Below, one piece after another: positions 5,727 to 5,859 of a stretch of 5,859 bases of DNA (position 1 is the stretch's first letter; the number at the start of each line of letters is the position of its first letter). Under the pieces are notes generated by a model. It worked only from the letters and a program-made list of their open reading frames with translations, did not search any database and was not told the origin of the DNA. The translations under genes and the position numbers were made by a program. This DNA comes from Clostridia bacterium (lineage in GTDB: Bacteria; Bacillota_A; Clostridia; Oscillospirales; CAG-272): NCBI GenBank assembly GCA_017631775.1, contig JAGBSQ010000226.1, positions 1-5,859 of the forward strand. Direction: 5' to 3'.

Positions 5727-5859
5727 ATGGATTTTAACAACTTTAGTTTGATATACCCCAACGAGGAACTTCGCAAAAAGCACGATAGCGGCGAATGTGT
5801 ACCGGATATCGATCTGTTTACCCTGCAAGAGCTCGGACTTCTTGAAGTGTTCAACCTCA
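5727..5859 (+). CDS. N-terminal start of an unidentified protein, possibly a MutS-like ATPase, partial
   Basis: ATG at 5727 opens a frame that runs off the end of the window after 44 residues (MDFNNFSLIYPNEELRKKHD, then an acidic stretch with DIDLFTLQELGLLEVFNL). AAAGGA lies 10 bases upstream and a promoter about 35 bases upstream, so the start is well supported. The opening 'NNFSLIYP' followed by a D-L-x-L-x-x-L segment recalls the N-terminus of small MutS-family (MutS core/ATPase, no mismatch-recognition domain) proteins of Clostridia. No Walker motif is within reach, so the identity is a weak guess from memory; it may be something else. Confidence 0.4.
   Translation, partial: MDFNNFSLIYPNEELRKKHDSGECVPDIDLFTLQELGLLEVFNL

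Overview
The window looks like chromosomal DNA of a moderate-GC, probably uncultured member of the Firmicutes, most likely gut-type Clostridia. This rests on textbook sigma-A promoters (TTGAAA or TTGCAA, 17 bp, TATAAT, often with an extended TGn), AGGAGG-like ribosome binding sites (the string AAGAAAGGA recurs before three genes), and A/T-flanked intrinsic terminators. The closest host cannot be named from this stretch alone.

Layout. Bases 1-150 are the 3' end of a plus-strand gene whose last 49 residues look like the C-terminus of a glycoside hydrolase family 4 enzyme. Bases 151-409 are gene-free and rich in structure: a perfect 36-bp palindrome, a terminator-like hairpin, a second GC-rich hairpin, and a third hairpin lying between the converging genes. 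Bases 410-3571 (minus) encode the most striking protein: an ECF-type sigma factor (sigma-2 and sigma-4 in the first ~180 residues) continuing without a break into about 870 further residues, which contain TPR-like helices and a duplicated beta-rich 'AGTF...YF-EGIGI-R' module. Bases 3775-4440 (minus) encode a small membrane protein with two transmembrane helices and no recognised function, with its own promoter and a strong terminator. Bases 4542-5573 (minus) encode a shortened, divergent relative of glucuronate isomerase (UxaC) that has lost its usual metal and active-site motifs. From 5727 (plus, running off the end) a divergent gene starts; its first 44 residues weakly resemble the N-terminus of MutS-like ATPases.

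Transcription. The three complete genes all lie on the minus strand but are not one tight operon. Each has its own recognisable promoter (about 5604-5632, 4486-4514 and 3696-3704). No terminator is visible between the UxaC-like gene and the membrane-protein gene, so read-through there is likely, but a strong hairpin at 3737-3769 separates the membrane-protein gene from the sigma gene. The apparent longest open frames of both the sigma gene and the UxaC-like gene begin inside their own -10 boxes, so both starts were moved downstream to codons with good ribosome binding sites.

The most promising points for novelty are the giant single-chain sigma factor with no recognisable adjacent anti-sigma gene, and the UxaC-fold protein that looks like a pseudoenzyme. 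No RNA genes, CRISPR arrays, insertion sequences or phage genes were seen.
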